NCBI RefSeq assembly: GCF_011839805.1
Contig: NZ_VWPY01000040.1
Coordinates: 1 to 39,255 of the forward strand
Length of the DNA stretch: 39,255 nt
From: Kineococcus rubinsiae
GTDB lineage: Bacteria > Actinomycetota > Actinomycetes > Actinomycetales > Kineococcaceae
Direction: 5' to 3'
Position 1 is the stretch's first letter. Every line of letters begins with the position of its first letter. Position numbers and translations under genes: made by a program. Below are positions 1-8,681 of this stretch, one piece after another. The notes under the pieces were generated by a model. It had not been told where the DNA came from and made no database searches. It was given only the letters and a program-made list of their open reading frames with translations.

Positions 1-13
1 CCGGGGCACCGGC

Positions 14-1045
14 GTGAGCCCCGGGGTGCTGCGCGAGCTGCAGCCGCCGAGCGCGTGGCTGGACTCCTGGCCGCTGGCCGCGGCGGTGTGCGCGCTGGCC
101 GCCCTGCTGCTCGTCGCCCTCGTCGTGCGGCGGCGCCGGTGGCGGCTGCTGCTCGCCCCCGCCGTGCTGGCCACGGTGCTGGCCGCCGCGACCGTCGCGA
201 ACGCGCTGTCGGCCTACGTCCCGACGCCGCAGGCCCTGCGCTTCCTCGTCACCGGCCACGTCGGGGGTTCCGGCGGGGTCGTGGAGACCGTCTCGATCGG
301 GGCGCCCGCGCTGCACGTGCCCGCGAGCACCACCTACGTGTACCTGCCCCCCGGCTACCGGCCGGGCGCCCACCGCTACCCCGTCGCCTACCTGCTGCAC
401 GGCTCCCCCGGCCGGTCCACGGACTGGTTCGCGGCCGGCGACGCCGCCCACACCCTCGACGTCCTGATCCGCCACCACCTCGTGCCGCCGATGCTCGTCG
501 TGGCGCCCGACACCAACGGGGGCGGGCTGCGCGACACCGAGTGCCTCGACGACCCCCACGGCGGCCCGCAGGTGGAGACCTACCTGCGCAGCGTCGTCGT
601 GCCCTACGTCGACGCGCACTTCAGCACCGACCCGCGCCCCGCGGCCCGCATCATCGGCGGCATGTCCGCCGGCGGGTTCTGCGCCCTCGACCAGGGCCTG
701 CGCCACCGCGACACCTACGGCCCGGTCCTCGCGATCGAGCCGTACGGCGACCCCGGTGCGGCGTGGGCCCGCAGGCTCACCCCGGCGCAGTTCGCGGCCG
801 TCTCGCCCTCGCACTACCTGCCGACGATCGCCCTGCCCGCGCCGGTCCCCGTGTTCCTCGACATCGGGGCCACGGCCGCCGCGGCCGACCAGGCCGACAC
901 CGACCACGTCGAGGCGGAGCTGCGGGCCCGCGGCGGTCCGGTGCTGCGCCGCGACGAGGCCGGGCAGGGGCACACGTGGAACACCGCGCGGATCGCGCTG
1001 CCCTACGGGCTGGTCTTCGCGGCGCGCTTCCTGCCGCCCGCCTGA
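14..1045 (+). CDS. Membrane-anchored alpha/beta-hydrolase esterase
   Basis: The N-terminal ~75 residues hold two hydrophobic segments split by an Arg-rich stretch (around 38-44). An esterase domain of the esterase D/mycolyltransferase-like type follows, with the catalytic domain likely outside the membrane. Visible signatures are YLLHGSPG (oxyanion region), the nucleophile elbow GGMSAGG with Ser218, a VFLDIG segment that could carry the acid, and QGHTW with His320. The substrate cannot be read; acyl esters or cell-envelope lipids are family-level guesses. The GTG at 14 lies at the window edge, so an earlier upstream start is possible. The 3' end overlaps the convergent DUF998 gene by 43 bp. 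Confidence 0.8.
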   Translation: MSPGVLRELQPPSAWLDSWPLAAAVCALAALLLVALVVRRRRWRLLLAPAVLATVLAAATVANALSAYVPTPQALRFLVTGHVGGSGGVVETVSIGAPALHVPASTTYVYLPPGYRPGAHRYPVAYLLHGSPGRSTDWFAAGDAAHTLDVLIRHHLVPPMLVVAPDTNGGGLRDTECLDDPHGGPQVETYLRSVVVPYVDAHFSTDPRPAARIIGGMSAGGFCALDQGLRHRDTYGPVLAIEPYGDPGAAWARRLTPAQFAAVSPSHYLPTIALPAPVPVFLDIGATAAAADQADTDHVEAELRARGGPVLRRDEAGQGHTWNTARIALPYGLVFAARFLPPA

Positions 1046-1641
1046 ACCCGGGGCCCCGCGCGCACGACGTCCACGGCCTCCAGGACCAGCCACGCCGAGA
1101 GCGCGCACACCTGCACCCGCTGCGCGTTCCCGCCGCCGCCGTTGCCGCCCGCGGCGAACGTCACGACCTCCCAGAACCCGGTCGCCACGGTCGCCGCGGC
1201 GGCCGCCGCGGCGAGCAGGGCGAACGGCCCGGGCAGCCGGTCGCGGGAGCACCACGCCAGGGCGACGACCCCGACGAGCGCGCCGGCCGTGCCGAGGACG
1301 CTGACCCCGTCGTGCAGGAGCTCCGAGGCCGACACGGACACGACCGCGGAGACGAACGTGCCGACCCCGAACGCCAGCAGCGCCGCCGCCCGGGTCCGCC
1401 GCGCACGGACCGCGCTGCGCAGCAGGGGGAGCGCGAGGACCGCCGACCCGAGGCCCGCCACGGCGTCGCCGAGGCGGAACCAGCCCGCGCCGGGCTGCCC
1501 CGCCGCGGACAGGTCGCTGATGACCTCGCGGGAGAGGTCGAGGGGGGAACCCAGCGGCCCGGCGAGCAGGAAGTTCACGTTCGCGACGGCGGCCACGACC
1601 GCGACGGTCAGGATCCCCGCGCCCGCGGCGCGCGGCGTCAC
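1003..1641 (-). CDS. DUF998 family integral membrane protein
   Basis: A 212-residue, strongly hydrophobic protein with about six membrane segments, matching the DUF998 pattern: an early LDLSREVISDLSA-like loop between TM1 and TM2, then short polar loops. The function of DUF998 proteins is unknown. The GTG start shares a GTGA overlap with the stop of the upstream ligase gene (1638-1641), so translation is probably coupled and the two form an operon. The C-terminal tail is basic (GGRKRAAK) and overlaps the 3' end of the convergent esterase gene. Whether the link to DNA repair is functional or only positional cannot be told. Confidence 0.75.
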   Translation of the reverse strand: MTPRAAGAGILTVAVVAAVANVNFLLAGPLGSPLDLSREVISDLSAAGQPGAGWFRLGDAVAGLGSAVLALPLLRSAVRARRTRAAALLAFGVGTFVSAVVSVSASELLHDGVSVLGTAGALVGVVALAWCSRDRLPGPFALLAAAAAAATVATGFWEVVTFAAGGNGGGGNAQRVQVCALSAWLVLEAVDVVRAGPRVQAGGRKRAAKTSP

Positions 1642-2702
1642 GAGCGCAGGACCTCGGCCAGGTCGAACGACACCGGGCGCTCCAGCTGGTCGTAGCGGCA
1701 CGAGGACGGGTCGCGGTCCTCGCGCCAGCGCACGAACTGCGTCGTGTGCCGGAACCGCGCGCCCTCCATGTAGTCGTAGCGCACCTCGACCACCCGCTCG
1801 GGGCGCAGCGGCACGAACGACAGGTCCTTGCCCGCGTTCCAGCGGCTGGTCTCGGACTTGCGCGGGGTGCGCTCGCCCTCCTCCTGCTTCGCCCACGCCC
1901 ACGGGTGGTCGTCGAACGTCGTGACGAGCGGCTGCAGCTCCGCCAGCAGCTCCCGGCGCCGCGCCATCGTGAAGGAACCCGCGACCCCCACCGAGACGAG
2001 GACCCCGCGCTCGTCGTGCAGGCCCAGCAGCAGGGACCCCAGGGCGTCCGGCCCGGACTTGTGCACCCGGTAGCCCGCGACGACGCAGTCCGCCGTGCGC
2101 TCGTGCTTCACCTTCGTCATGACCCGCTTGTCGGGCAGGTACCGCAGGTCCAGCGCCTTGGCGACGAGGCCGTCGAGACCCGCGCCCTCGAACTGCTCGA
2201 ACCACCGCTGCGCCACGTCGACGTCGCGGGTCGCGGGGGTCACGTGCACGCCCGGCCCGGCGTCCGCGAGCGCCTCCTCCAGCAGGGCCCGGCGCTCCGT
2301 CAGCGGCCGCGACGTCAGGTCCTCGTCGCCGAGGGCGAGCAGGTCGAAGGCGACGAAGCTGGCGGGGGTCTGCTGCGACAGCGTCGTGACGCGGCTCGCG
2401 GCCGGGTGGATGCGCTGCTGCAGCGCCTCGAAGTCCAGGGTGTTGCGGGCGGTGTCGGCGATGACGATCTCGCCGTCGACGACGCTGCGGGCCGGCAGGT
2501 GCGCGAGCGCGAGCTCCACGACCTCCGGGAAGTACCGCGTCATGGGCTTCTCGTTGCGGCTGCCGATCTCGACCTCGTCGCCGTCGCGGAACACGATCGA
2601 GCGGAAACCGTCCCACTTCGGCTCGTAGTGCTGGCCCGCGGGGATGCCGCCGGCGGGCTTGGCCAGCATCGGCTTGACGGGTGGCATCACGGGAAGGTCC
2701 AC
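1638..2702 (-). CDS. ligC: ATP-dependent DNA ligase, LigC type
   Basis: A 354-residue ATP-dependent DNA ligase that seals nicks through a lysyl-AMP intermediate. The nucleotidyltransferase domain has motif I EPKWDGFR with catalytic Lys29, a GSRN arginine motif near 47-50, motif III VVDGEIV with Glu78, motif IV DGLVAK and motif V TKVKHER. An OB-fold domain follows, with the HPWAW and VRYDYMEGARFRHTTQFVRWR segments typical of LigC. Length is close to mycobacterial LigC (about 358). The GTG start is chosen because VDLPVMPPV-PMLAK resembles the usual family N-terminus; an ATG at 2687 is the alternative. It diverges from a LigD-type polymerase gene, as Rv3731/Rv3730c do, which suggests a shared accessory end-joining or gap-repair role. 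No ku gene is in the window. Confidence 0.9.
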   Translation of the reverse strand: MDLPVMPPVKPMLAKPAGGIPAGQHYEPKWDGFRSIVFRDGDEVEIGSRNEKPMTRYFPEVVELALAHLPARSVVDGEIVIADTARNTLDFEALQQRIHPAASRVTTLSQQTPASFVAFDLLALGDEDLTSRPLTERRALLEEALADAGPGVHVTPATRDVDVAQRWFEQFEGAGLDGLVAKALDLRYLPDKRVMTKVKHERTADCVVAGYRVHKSGPDALGSLLLGLHDERGVLVSVGVAGSFTMARRRELLAELQPLVTTFDDHPWAWAKQEEGERTPRKSETSRWNAGKDLSFVPLRPERVVEVRYDYMEGARFRHTTQFVRWREDRDPSSCRYDQLERPVSFDLAEVLRS

Positions 2703-2756
2703 CCGCTCATCATGCCGTCGGACCCGTAGTCTCGGCGGGAGGCGAGAGGAGGACCC

Positions 2757-3782
2757 GTGGCCAAGGCACCCGCTGAGGAGATCGACGTCGACGGGGTGGC
2801 CGTGCGGCTGTCCAGTCCCGACAAGGTCTACTACCCCGCCCTGGGCGAACGCGGCACCAAGCGCGCCGTCGTGGAGCACTACCGCCTCGTGGCCCCGGCC
2901 CTGCTGGCCGCGGTGCGCGACCGGCCCACCTACCTGCAGCGCTTCCCCGACGGCATCGAGGGCGAGGAGGTGTACCAGAAGCGGGTTCCCGCCCACGCCC
3001 CCGACTACGTCTCGACGGTCCGCGTGGAGTTCCCCTCCGGGCGCAGCGCCGACGCGATGCGCCCCGACGGCGCCCCGGCCCTGATCTGGGCCGCGCAGCA
3101 GGCCACCATCACGTTCCACCCCTGGCACTGCACGGCCCCCGACGTGGAGCACCCCGACGAGCTGCGCATCGACCTGGACCCGCAGCCGGGCACGGGTTTC
3201 GCCGAGGCCCGCGCGGTCGCCCTCGACGTGCTGCGGCCCTACCTCGACGAGCTCGGCTGGGACGCCGCCGTGAAGACGTCGGGCGGGCGCGGCCTGCACG
3301 TGTTCGTGCCGATCGAGGCGCGCTGGACGTTCACCGAGGTGCGCCGCGCCGCGATCGCCCTGGCCCGGGAGGCGGAGCGGCGCGCCGGCGGCCGCGTCAC
3401 GACGGCGTGGTGGAAGGAGGAGCGCGGCGAGCAGGTGTTCGTGGACTACAACCAGAACGCGCGCGACCGCACCATCGCCAGCGCGTACTCGCTGCGCCGG
3501 ACGGCGCGGGCCACCGTCTCGGCGCCGCTGACGTGGGACGAGCTCGCCGCGGGCGCCGACCCGGACGACTTCACGCTGCTCACCTTCGCCGACCGGTTCG
3601 CGGCCGTCGGGGACCTGTGGGCGCAGCGCCGCACCCGGGTGGCGTCGCTGGAACCCCTGCTGGAGCTCGCCGCGCGGGACGAGGCGGGCGGCCTCGGCGA
3701 CCTGCCCTACCCGCCGAACTACCCCAAGATGCCCGGGGAACCCAAGCGCGTGCAGCCCTCGCGGGCACGATCGGACACCTGA
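2757..3782 (+). CDS. LigD-type polymerase/primase domain protein
   Basis: A stand-alone 341-residue polymerase of the archaeo-eukaryotic primase superfamily, like the PolDom of LigD. It would fill gaps, often with ribonucleotides, during double-strand break or excision repair. The metal-binding motif is RIDLDP (Asp139, Asp141). KTSGGRGLHVFVP is the conserved primase-fold motif, and VFVDYNQNARDRTIASAYSLR the third conserved block. No ligase or phosphoesterase domain is fused; the ligase is encoded divergently 54 bp away. The GTG start has a strong GAGAGGAGG site four bases upstream, and a TAGTCT -10-like hexamer lies about 28 bp before it. Confidence 0.9.
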   Translation: MAKAPAEEIDVDGVAVRLSSPDKVYYPALGERGTKRAVVEHYRLVAPALLAAVRDRPTYLQRFPDGIEGEEVYQKRVPAHAPDYVSTVRVEFPSGRSADAMRPDGAPALIWAAQQATITFHPWHCTAPDVEHPDELRIDLDPQPGTGFAEARAVALDVLRPYLDELGWDAAVKTSGGRGLHVFVPIEARWTFTEVRRAAIALAREAERRAGGRVTTAWWKEERGEQVFVDYNQNARDRTIASAYSLRRTARATVSAPLTWDELAAGADPDDFTLLTFADRFAAVGDLWAQRRTRVASLEPLLELAARDEAGGLGDLPYPPNYPKMPGEPKRVQPSRARSDT

Positions 3783-3801
3783 GCCGATCACGGTGGAGCC
3801 C

Positions 3802-3828
3802 TCAAGCCGGGGTTCCGGCGGCCGATGA
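3802..3828 (+). promoter_or_regulatory. Sigma28 (FliA/WhiG)-like promoter of chemoreceptor 1
   Basis: TCAAG at 3802-3806, a 14-base spacer, then GCCGATGA at 3821-3828. This closely matches the flagellar sigma28 pattern (TCAAG or TAAA, 14-15 bases, GCCGATAA). Transcription would begin near 3835, leaving a leader of about 48 nt before the chemoreceptor ATG at 3883. The second chemoreceptor gene has a similar box with the same spacing. Confidence 0.6.
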
Positions 3829-3882
3829 GCAGAGTGCACCGGCACCCGCCGGCACCTTCTCGACCGCGAGGACACGCAGCGC

Positions 3883-5478
3883 ATGACGAACTCCCACGGC
3901 TGGTTCGCCGACCGACGCGTCGGCACCAAGATCATGTGCTCCGTGGGGGTGCTGGCCGCGGTCTCCGCCGCCGTGGGCGTCGTCTCCGTCAGCGCGCTGT
4001 CCAGCACCGCGGAGCAGACCTCGCGGGTGCACGACCAGAACGTCAAGGGCCTCACCGCTCTCGGCCGCGTGCACCAGGAGGAGATCAAGACCCGGATGCT
4101 CGTGGCCATGCACGCCGCGACCCCGGGCGCCGAGGGCAAGGCCACGCTCGTCGGCAAGATCGCCGACAGCGACGCCGAGCTCGACGACTGGGCCGCGAAG
4201 TACGAGGCCACCGGCGTGGCCGACCCCGCCGACTGGAAGACCTTCACCGAGGGCTGGGCGCAGTGGCGCACCATCCGCGACCAGCAGCTCGTGCCGCTGT
4301 CGACCTCCGGCGACGCCGCCGCCTGGGCCACCGCGAGCAACGACGTCGCGCAGCCCGTCATCAGCACCGTGGCCGACGCCCTGGACGCCGTCGAGGCCGC
4401 CGAGGACACCGAGGCCGCCGCGACCGTGGCGGCCGCCCGCAGCACCGCCTCCGAGGCCCGCACCGTGGTCGTCGTCCTCCTCGTCGCGGGCCTCGCCCTC
4501 GCCCTGGGCCTCGCCCTGCTCGTCACGCGCCGCATCGTCGCCACGCTGGGCGCCGTGTCCGGCTCGCTGGACGCCATGGCCGACGGCGACCTCACCGTCT
4601 CCCCCGGCCGCCACGGCCGCGACGAGGTCGGCCGGATGGCCGACGCCCTGACCCGCGCCCAGCAGGGCGTGCGCGAGACCGTCAGCGCCGTCGTCGCCTC
4701 CGCGACCGCCCTGGCCGCCGCGTCGACCCAGCTGTCCACCAGCTCCGAGCAGATCGCCGGTGCCGCGGGCGACACGGCGCGCGCCGCGCAGACCGCCGCG
4801 CACGTCGCGGGCCAGGTCTCCTCCAGCGTCGGCACCGTCGCCGCCGGTGCGGACGAGATGCAGATGGCGATCCGGGAGATCGCCTCGGGCGCCGCCGACG
4901 CCACGTCGGTCGCGGCCCGCGCCGCGGACCTTGCCGCCCAGACCAGCGTCACCGTCGCCCGCCTCGGCCAGTCGTCGCTGCAGATCGGCGACGTCGTCAA
5001 GACCATCACCGCGATCGCCGAGCAGACCAACCTGCTCGCCCTGAACGCGACCATCGAGGCCGCCCGCGCCGGGGACGCCGGCAAGGGGTTCGCGGTCGTC
5101 GCCGGCGAGGTCAAGGAGCTCTCCGCGCAGACCGCCCGCGCCACCGAGGACATCGTCGCGCGGGTCAGCTCGATCCAGGGCGACACCGGTGACGCCGTGC
5201 GCGCCATCGCCGGCATCAGCGAGGTCATCGGCGACATCAACTCGTTCCAGACGACCATCGCCTCGGCGGTCGAGGAGCAGAGCGCCACGACGGCGGAGAT
5301 GAGCCGCAACGTCGGCGAGGCCGCCTCGGGCACGTCCGACATCGCCGCGGGCATCTCGAGCATCGCCGACGCCGCGGCCGCGACCCGCCAGGGCGTCGAC
5401 GACACCCGCGCCGCCACCGACGAGCTGTCGCGGATGGCCGGGGAGCTGACGACGCTGGTGAGCCGCTTCCGCGTCTGA
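3883..5478 (+). CDS. Methyl-accepting chemotaxis protein 1
   Basis: A 531-residue transmembrane chemoreceptor. TM1 spans about 17-39, an extracytoplasmic four-helix-bundle-type sensor about 40-192 and TM2 about 193-215, followed by a HAMP domain and a long cytoplasmic coiled coil. The signalling hairpin tip carries [19 protein letters not shown] and [14 protein letters not shown], the CheA/CheW contact region shared by all MCPs. The protein ends LVSRFRV without a CheR/CheB-tethering pentapeptide. The ligand is unknown. A weak GAGG lies 13 bases before the ATG. The sigma28-like promoter upstream fits co-regulation with flagella. The gene is monocistronic, and no che or flagellar gene is in the window. 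Confidence 0.93.
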   Translation: MTNSHGWFADRRVGTKIMCSVGVLAAVSAAVGVVSVSALSSTAEQTSRVHDQNVKGLTALGRVHQEEIKTRMLVAMHAATPGAEGKATLVGKIADSDAELDDWAAKYEATGVADPADWKTFTEGWAQWRTIRDQQLVPLSTSGDAAAWATASNDVAQPVISTVADALDAVEAAEDTEAAATVAAARSTASEARTVVVVLLVAGLALALGLALLVTRRIVATLGAVSGSLDAMADGDLTVSPGRHGRDEVGRMADALTRAQQGVRETVSAVVASATALAAASTQLSTSSEQIAGAAGDTARAAQTAAHVAGQVSSSVGTVAAGADEMQMAIREIASGAADATSVAARAADLAAQTSVTVARLGQSSLQIGDVVKTITAIAEQTNLLALNATIEAARAGDAGKGFAVVAGEVKELSAQTARATEDIVARVSSIQGDTGDAVRAIAGISEVIGDINSFQTTIASAVEEQSATTAEMSRNVGEAASGTSDIAAGISSIADAAAATRQGVDDTRAATDELSRMAGELTTLVSRFRV

Positions 5479-5549
5479 GCGGGCGCCGGGTGGGGTGGGC
5501 GGGGGTGTTGTAGCGTCGGCGCGACGCTCACGACGACGAGGGGACCCCC

Positions 5550-6674
5550 GTGCCACCCAGGCTCGAACCGCCGTTCCGCGCCGACCACGTCGGGAGCCTG
5601 CTGCGGCCACCGGCGCTGCTGGCCGCCCGGGAGCGGGCCGCCGCCGGGGAGATCGGCGCCGCCGAGCTGCGCGGGGTGGAGGACGCCGCCGTGCGCGACG
5701 CCGTGCGCCTGCAGCAGGAGGTGGGGCTCCTCGGCGTCAGCGACGGGGAGTTCCGCCGGACGTACTGGCACATGGACTTCATCTACCGCCTCGCCGGCGT
5801 GACGCGGGCGGAGGAGTCCCTGCACGTCACGTTCCACAACGAGGAGGGCGACGTCGACTGGGCGCCCGCGGCGCTCAAGGTCGACGGGCGCATCGGCCTG
5901 CGGGAGACCATCTTCGGCGACGACTTCGCGTTCCTGCGCGACGCCGCCGAGGGCACGGGGATGACGCCGAAGCTGACGATCCCCTCGCCCAGCATGGTCC
6001 ACTACCGCGGCGGCCGGGCGGCGCTCGACCCGGCGGTGTACCCCGACGAGCAGCAGTTCTGGGACGACCTGAGCGCGGCCTACGCGCAGGAGGTCCAGGG
6101 GCTCGCCGACCTGGGCTGCACCCACCTGCAGCTGGACGACACGAGCCTCGCCTACCTCAACGACCCGGCGCAGCGCGAGGCCCTCGCGGGCCAGGGCCGC
6201 GACGCCGCGCACCAGCACGAGCGCTACGTCGCGCAGATCAACGCGGCGATCGCCGACCGCCCCGACTCGATGCGGGTCACGACCCACCTGTGCCGCGGGA
6301 ACTTCCGCTCCTCCTGGGTCGCCTCGGGCGGCTACGACTTCGTCGCCGAGGTCCTGTTCGGGGAGCTCGCCGTCGACGGCTACTTCCTGGAGTTCGACGA
6401 CGAGCGCAGCGGGGGTTTCGAGCCCCTGCGGTTCGTGCCGCCGGGCAAGACCGTCGTCCTCGGCCTGGTCACCAGCAAGCGCGGGGCGCTGGAGGACAAG
6501 GACGCGCTCAAGCGGCGCATCGACGAGGCCGCGCGCTTCGTGCCGCTGGAGCAGCTGGCCCTGTCGCCGCAGTGCGGGTTCTCCTCCACGGTCGAGGGGA
6601 ACTCCCTGACGATCGAGGAGCAGGCCGCGAAGCTGCGCCTGGTCGTGGAGACCGCCGCCGAGGTGTGGGGGTAG
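5550..6674 (+). CDS. MetE-like cobalamin-independent methyltransferase (YxjG/YxjH type)
   Basis: A 374-residue single-barrel protein matching the C-terminal catalytic half of MetE, as in the stand-alone methionine synthase II/YxjG family. It starts with FRADHVGSLLRP, continues with VSDGEFRR-YWHMDF, and has the zinc-site segments THLCRGNFRSSW (His, Cys) and LSPQCGFSS (Cys). QLDDTSLAYL is the usual substrate-barrel motif. The family moves methyl or alkyl groups to or from thiols; the real substrates of short members are mostly unproved, so homocysteine methylation is only likely. The GTG start follows GAGGGGACC. TAGCGT at 5512 is a plausible -10 box. The stop lies three bases before the convergent rhomboid-like gene. 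Confidence 0.85.
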   Translation: MPPRLEPPFRADHVGSLLRPPALLAARERAAAGEIGAAELRGVEDAAVRDAVRLQQEVGLLGVSDGEFRRTYWHMDFIYRLAGVTRAEESLHVTFHNEEGDVDWAPAALKVDGRIGLRETIFGDDFAFLRDAAEGTGMTPKLTIPSPSMVHYRGGRAALDPAVYPDEQQFWDDLSAAYAQEVQGLADLGCTHLQLDDTSLAYLNDPAQREALAGQGRDAAHQHERYVAQINAAIADRPDSMRVTTHLCRGNFRSSWVASGGYDFVAEVLFGELAVDGYFLEFDDERSGGFEPLRFVPPGKTVVLGLVTSKRGALEDKDALKRRIDEAARFVPLEQLALSPQCGFSSTVEGNSLTIEEQAAKLRLVVETAAEVWG

Positions 6675-6677
6675 GTC

Positions 6678-7304
6678 TCAGCCGGTGCCGGCGGGGGGCA
6701 CCGCGGCCCGCGCGGCCACCGCGCCGAGGCCGAACCCGACGGCCAGCGCGGTGAGGTGCCCGACGGCCGTGAAGTCCGGGGCCAGCAGCAGCACGAGGCC
6801 GAGCCCGGCGGTGGGCGTCAGCACGTACGCCCACCGCCAGCGCCGCGGGACCCGGGCCGCGAGCATCCCCACGACGCCCGCGAGGGCGTAGCTGACGCCC
6901 ACGTCGGGGGCGCGGGCCACGCTCGGGTCGAGGCGCCCGTTCGTCACCCCGGCCAGCAGCAGCGACGCCACGAACAGCGTCGCGCCGACGTGGCCGAAGA
7001 CCAGCGCGACGAGGGTGGGCCCGCGGCCCAGCCACCGCGTGGCGGCCGTCAGCGCCACCAGCAGCGGCACGAGGATCAGCAGGCCGGCCACGTCGGGCAC
7101 GACGAGGGCGCTGAGCAGCAGGACCCGCAGCGGGAACCTCCGGAGGTTCACGAGGTTGCTGCTGGTGTCCTGCACGAACCGGGCCTGCAGGTGGTCCGGG
7201 GACGCGTGCAGCGCGATCGCGATGACGAGCACGACGAGCGCGTAGCCGACGGCGAGCTCACTGCCGCGCAGCAGGCCCCACCGGCCGGCGCGGCGGGGCC
7301 GCAC
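6678..7304 (-). CDS. Rhomboid-like intramembrane protein (actinobacterial type)
   Basis: A 208-residue, six-TM-type membrane protein with a rhomboid-like layout. GVSYALAG holds the GxS serine (Ser138) and VGHLTALAVGFGLG holds the histidine of a Ser-His dyad (His183); GHVGATLF and FVQDTSSNLVNL lie earlier. The match is to the divergent Rhomboid-like family of Actinobacteria rather than classical GlpG, so protease activity is inferred. The start is uncertain. GTG at 7304 is 11 nt past the prsW stop; a CTG at 7319 overlapping that stop is the alternative, and no clear Shine-Dalgarno is seen. It is almost certainly cotranscribed with prsW, placing two kinds of intramembrane protease side by side. 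Confidence 0.7.
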   Translation of the reverse strand: MRPRRAGRWGLLRGSELAVGYALVVLVIAIALHASPDHLQARFVQDTSSNLVNLRRFPLRVLLLSALVVPDVAGLLILVPLLVALTAATRWLGRGPTLVALVFGHVGATLFVASLLLAGVTNGRLDPSVARAPDVGVSYALAGVVGMLAARVPRRWRWAYVLTPTAGLGLVLLLAPDFTAVGHLTALAVGFGLGAVAARAAVPPAGTG

Positions 7305-7315
7305 CGGGGCGGTGC

Positions 7316-8094
7316 TCAGGCGCTCGCGGGCCGCAGCCCGGCCGGTGCGGGCGACCCGGGCCCGACGCCGCGGTGGCTGCGGCGCACGAGGACCAGCAGC
7401 AGGACGAGGCTCACGACGGCGACCACGACGTGCGCGGCCAGGCTCTGCGAGGCGTCCCACGTGGCGTGCAGGGCGACGGCGAGGACGTAGGCCCCGAGGA
7501 ACGTCAGGACGGCCCGGCCCTTGTGCCGCGCGGACGGGATGCGCCAGAGCATCGCCACCGTGAGCCCCGTCCAGGCGACGTGGCCCGCGGGCGAGAGCAG
7601 GGCGCGCAGCAGCAGCGTCTGGTCCACGGCCTGCACGCTGCCGGCCTTCAGCAGCGCCTGGAACCCGTAGCCCATCGTCTCCAGCGTCGCGAAGCCCATG
7701 CCGGACGCGACGCCGACGACCACCCCGCCGCGCGGGTCGCGCGGCCGGGTCAGGAGGACGACCGCGACGGGCACGATGAGCTTGGCGGCCTCCTCGATGA
7801 TCCCGACGAAGGTCATCGGCAGGACCCCGAGGGTGCGCAGGGTGGAGTACTCCATGTTGCCGGCGGCGACCGTGCCCACGACCCCGCCGACGACGGCGGT
7901 GACGGCGACGACCGGCAGGCGTGCGCCCGAGCGGCTCCCGGCGAGCACCAGGACGGCGGCCGGCACGGTGACGGAGCCGATCAGCAACGGGAGGGGAAGT
8001 AGTTCACGTTCTGCGTGCTCACCATCACCCGCAGCACGGCCAGGTAGGCCAGCACCCCGGCGACGAGCACGGCCAGCCACGTCAGTCGTCTCAC
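7316..8094 (-). CDS. prsW: PrsW-family intramembrane metalloprotease with apparent N-terminal frameshift
   Basis: The core is a clear PrsW (M82-type) protease. FVGIIEEAAKLIVPV is the EExxK motif, FATLETMGYGF carries the second Glu, and SPAGHVAWTGL and ALHATWDAS carry the histidines; about eight TM helices are expected. The N-terminal hydrophobic segment (LTWLAVLVAGVLAYLAVL, then STQNVNYFPS) is in a different frame, starting at GTG 8094 and stopping at 7981. It would run on into LLLIGSVTVPAAV if one C were restored in the C-rich run near 7989-7996. The span 8094-7316 is 779 nt, one short of a multiple of three. The intact frame taken back to 8080 gives a non-hydrophobic Arg-rich leader that looks like a shadow. 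Either a sequencing/assembly indel or a real mutation is possible. Confidence 0.75.
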
Positions 8095-8184
8095 GCCACC
8101 ACTGTGCCCCACGCGGCGGCGCGCATGCGCGGGGAGCGGATCACCGGGTCTGGTGCGCGCGGGCCGGCGGTGGTTCCCTGACGC

Positions 8185-8658
8185 ATGCGCAGTGCGGCGT
8201 CGACGCTCCTGGTGCTCCCCGGCGAGGGGGAGGCCGTCCGCGGCCCGGTCGGCGGGCCCGTCACGTTCAAGGCCCGGGCCGGGCAGACGCAGGGGCACCT
8301 CACGGCGCTGGAGAGCGTCGTCGCGCCCGGCGAGGGGCCACCGCTGCACCGCCACGGCCGCGAGGACGAGGCCTACTACGTCCTCGACGGTGCCGTGCGG
8401 TTCCTCTCCGACGGCCGGACGTTCGACGCCCCCCGCGGTTCGTTCGTGTTCGTCCCGCAGGGCGCCGAGCACTGCTTCCGCAACGACGCCGACGACGCGG
8501 CCCGCCTGCTGGTCCTGTTCACCCCGAGCGGCATGGAGCGGTTCTTCGAGGGCGTCGCCCGCCTGCCCGCGGGACGCCCGAGCCCGCAGGTCTTCACCGA
8601 GGTGGGTCTCGAGGCGTTCATGGAGGTGACGGGACCCCCGCTCGGCCCGCGCACCTGA
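8185..8658 (+). CDS. Cupin-domain protein
   Basis: A 157-residue single-domain cupin. Motif 1 is PPLHRHGREDEAYYVLDG (two His and a Glu as metal ligands) and motif 2 is PRGSFVFVPQGAEHCFRN (third His). The C-terminal ~40 residues form a helical tail (GMERFFEGVARLP) common in actinobacterial cupins annotated as quercetinase-like. The actual substrate is unknown. It reads from ATG 8185, away from prsW, with a 90-bp divergent spacer. There is no clear Shine-Dalgarno, and an in-frame upstream ATG at 8125 runs into a stop, so this start stands. Confidence 0.8.
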   Translation: MRSAASTLLVLPGEGEAVRGPVGGPVTFKARAGQTQGHLTALESVVAPGEGPPLHRHGREDEAYYVLDGAVRFLSDGRTFDAPRGSFVFVPQGAEHCFRNDADDAARLLVLFTPSGMERFFEGVARLPAGRPSPQVFTEVGLEAFMEVTGPPLGPRT

Positions 8659-8681
8659 GGAGGGCGTCGGCGGGGAGGGGC

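Noticed and set aside
3784-3791. Extra GCCGATCA -10-like motif before chemoreceptor 1
   Set aside because: There is no TCAAG-like element 14-15 bases upstream, while the box at 3802-3828 has both parts.
1638-6287. Very long minus-strand open frame (about 1549 codons) through the ligase, chemoreceptor 1 and MetE-like genes
   Set aside because: Only the last 354 codons match a family; the rest is low-complexity antisense of genes with clear motifs, as expected in G+C-rich DNA.
8121-8130. GCGCATGCGC palindrome between prsW and the cupin gene
   Set aside because: A 10-bp G+C palindrome is expected by chance in this DNA, and no second full copy supports it.
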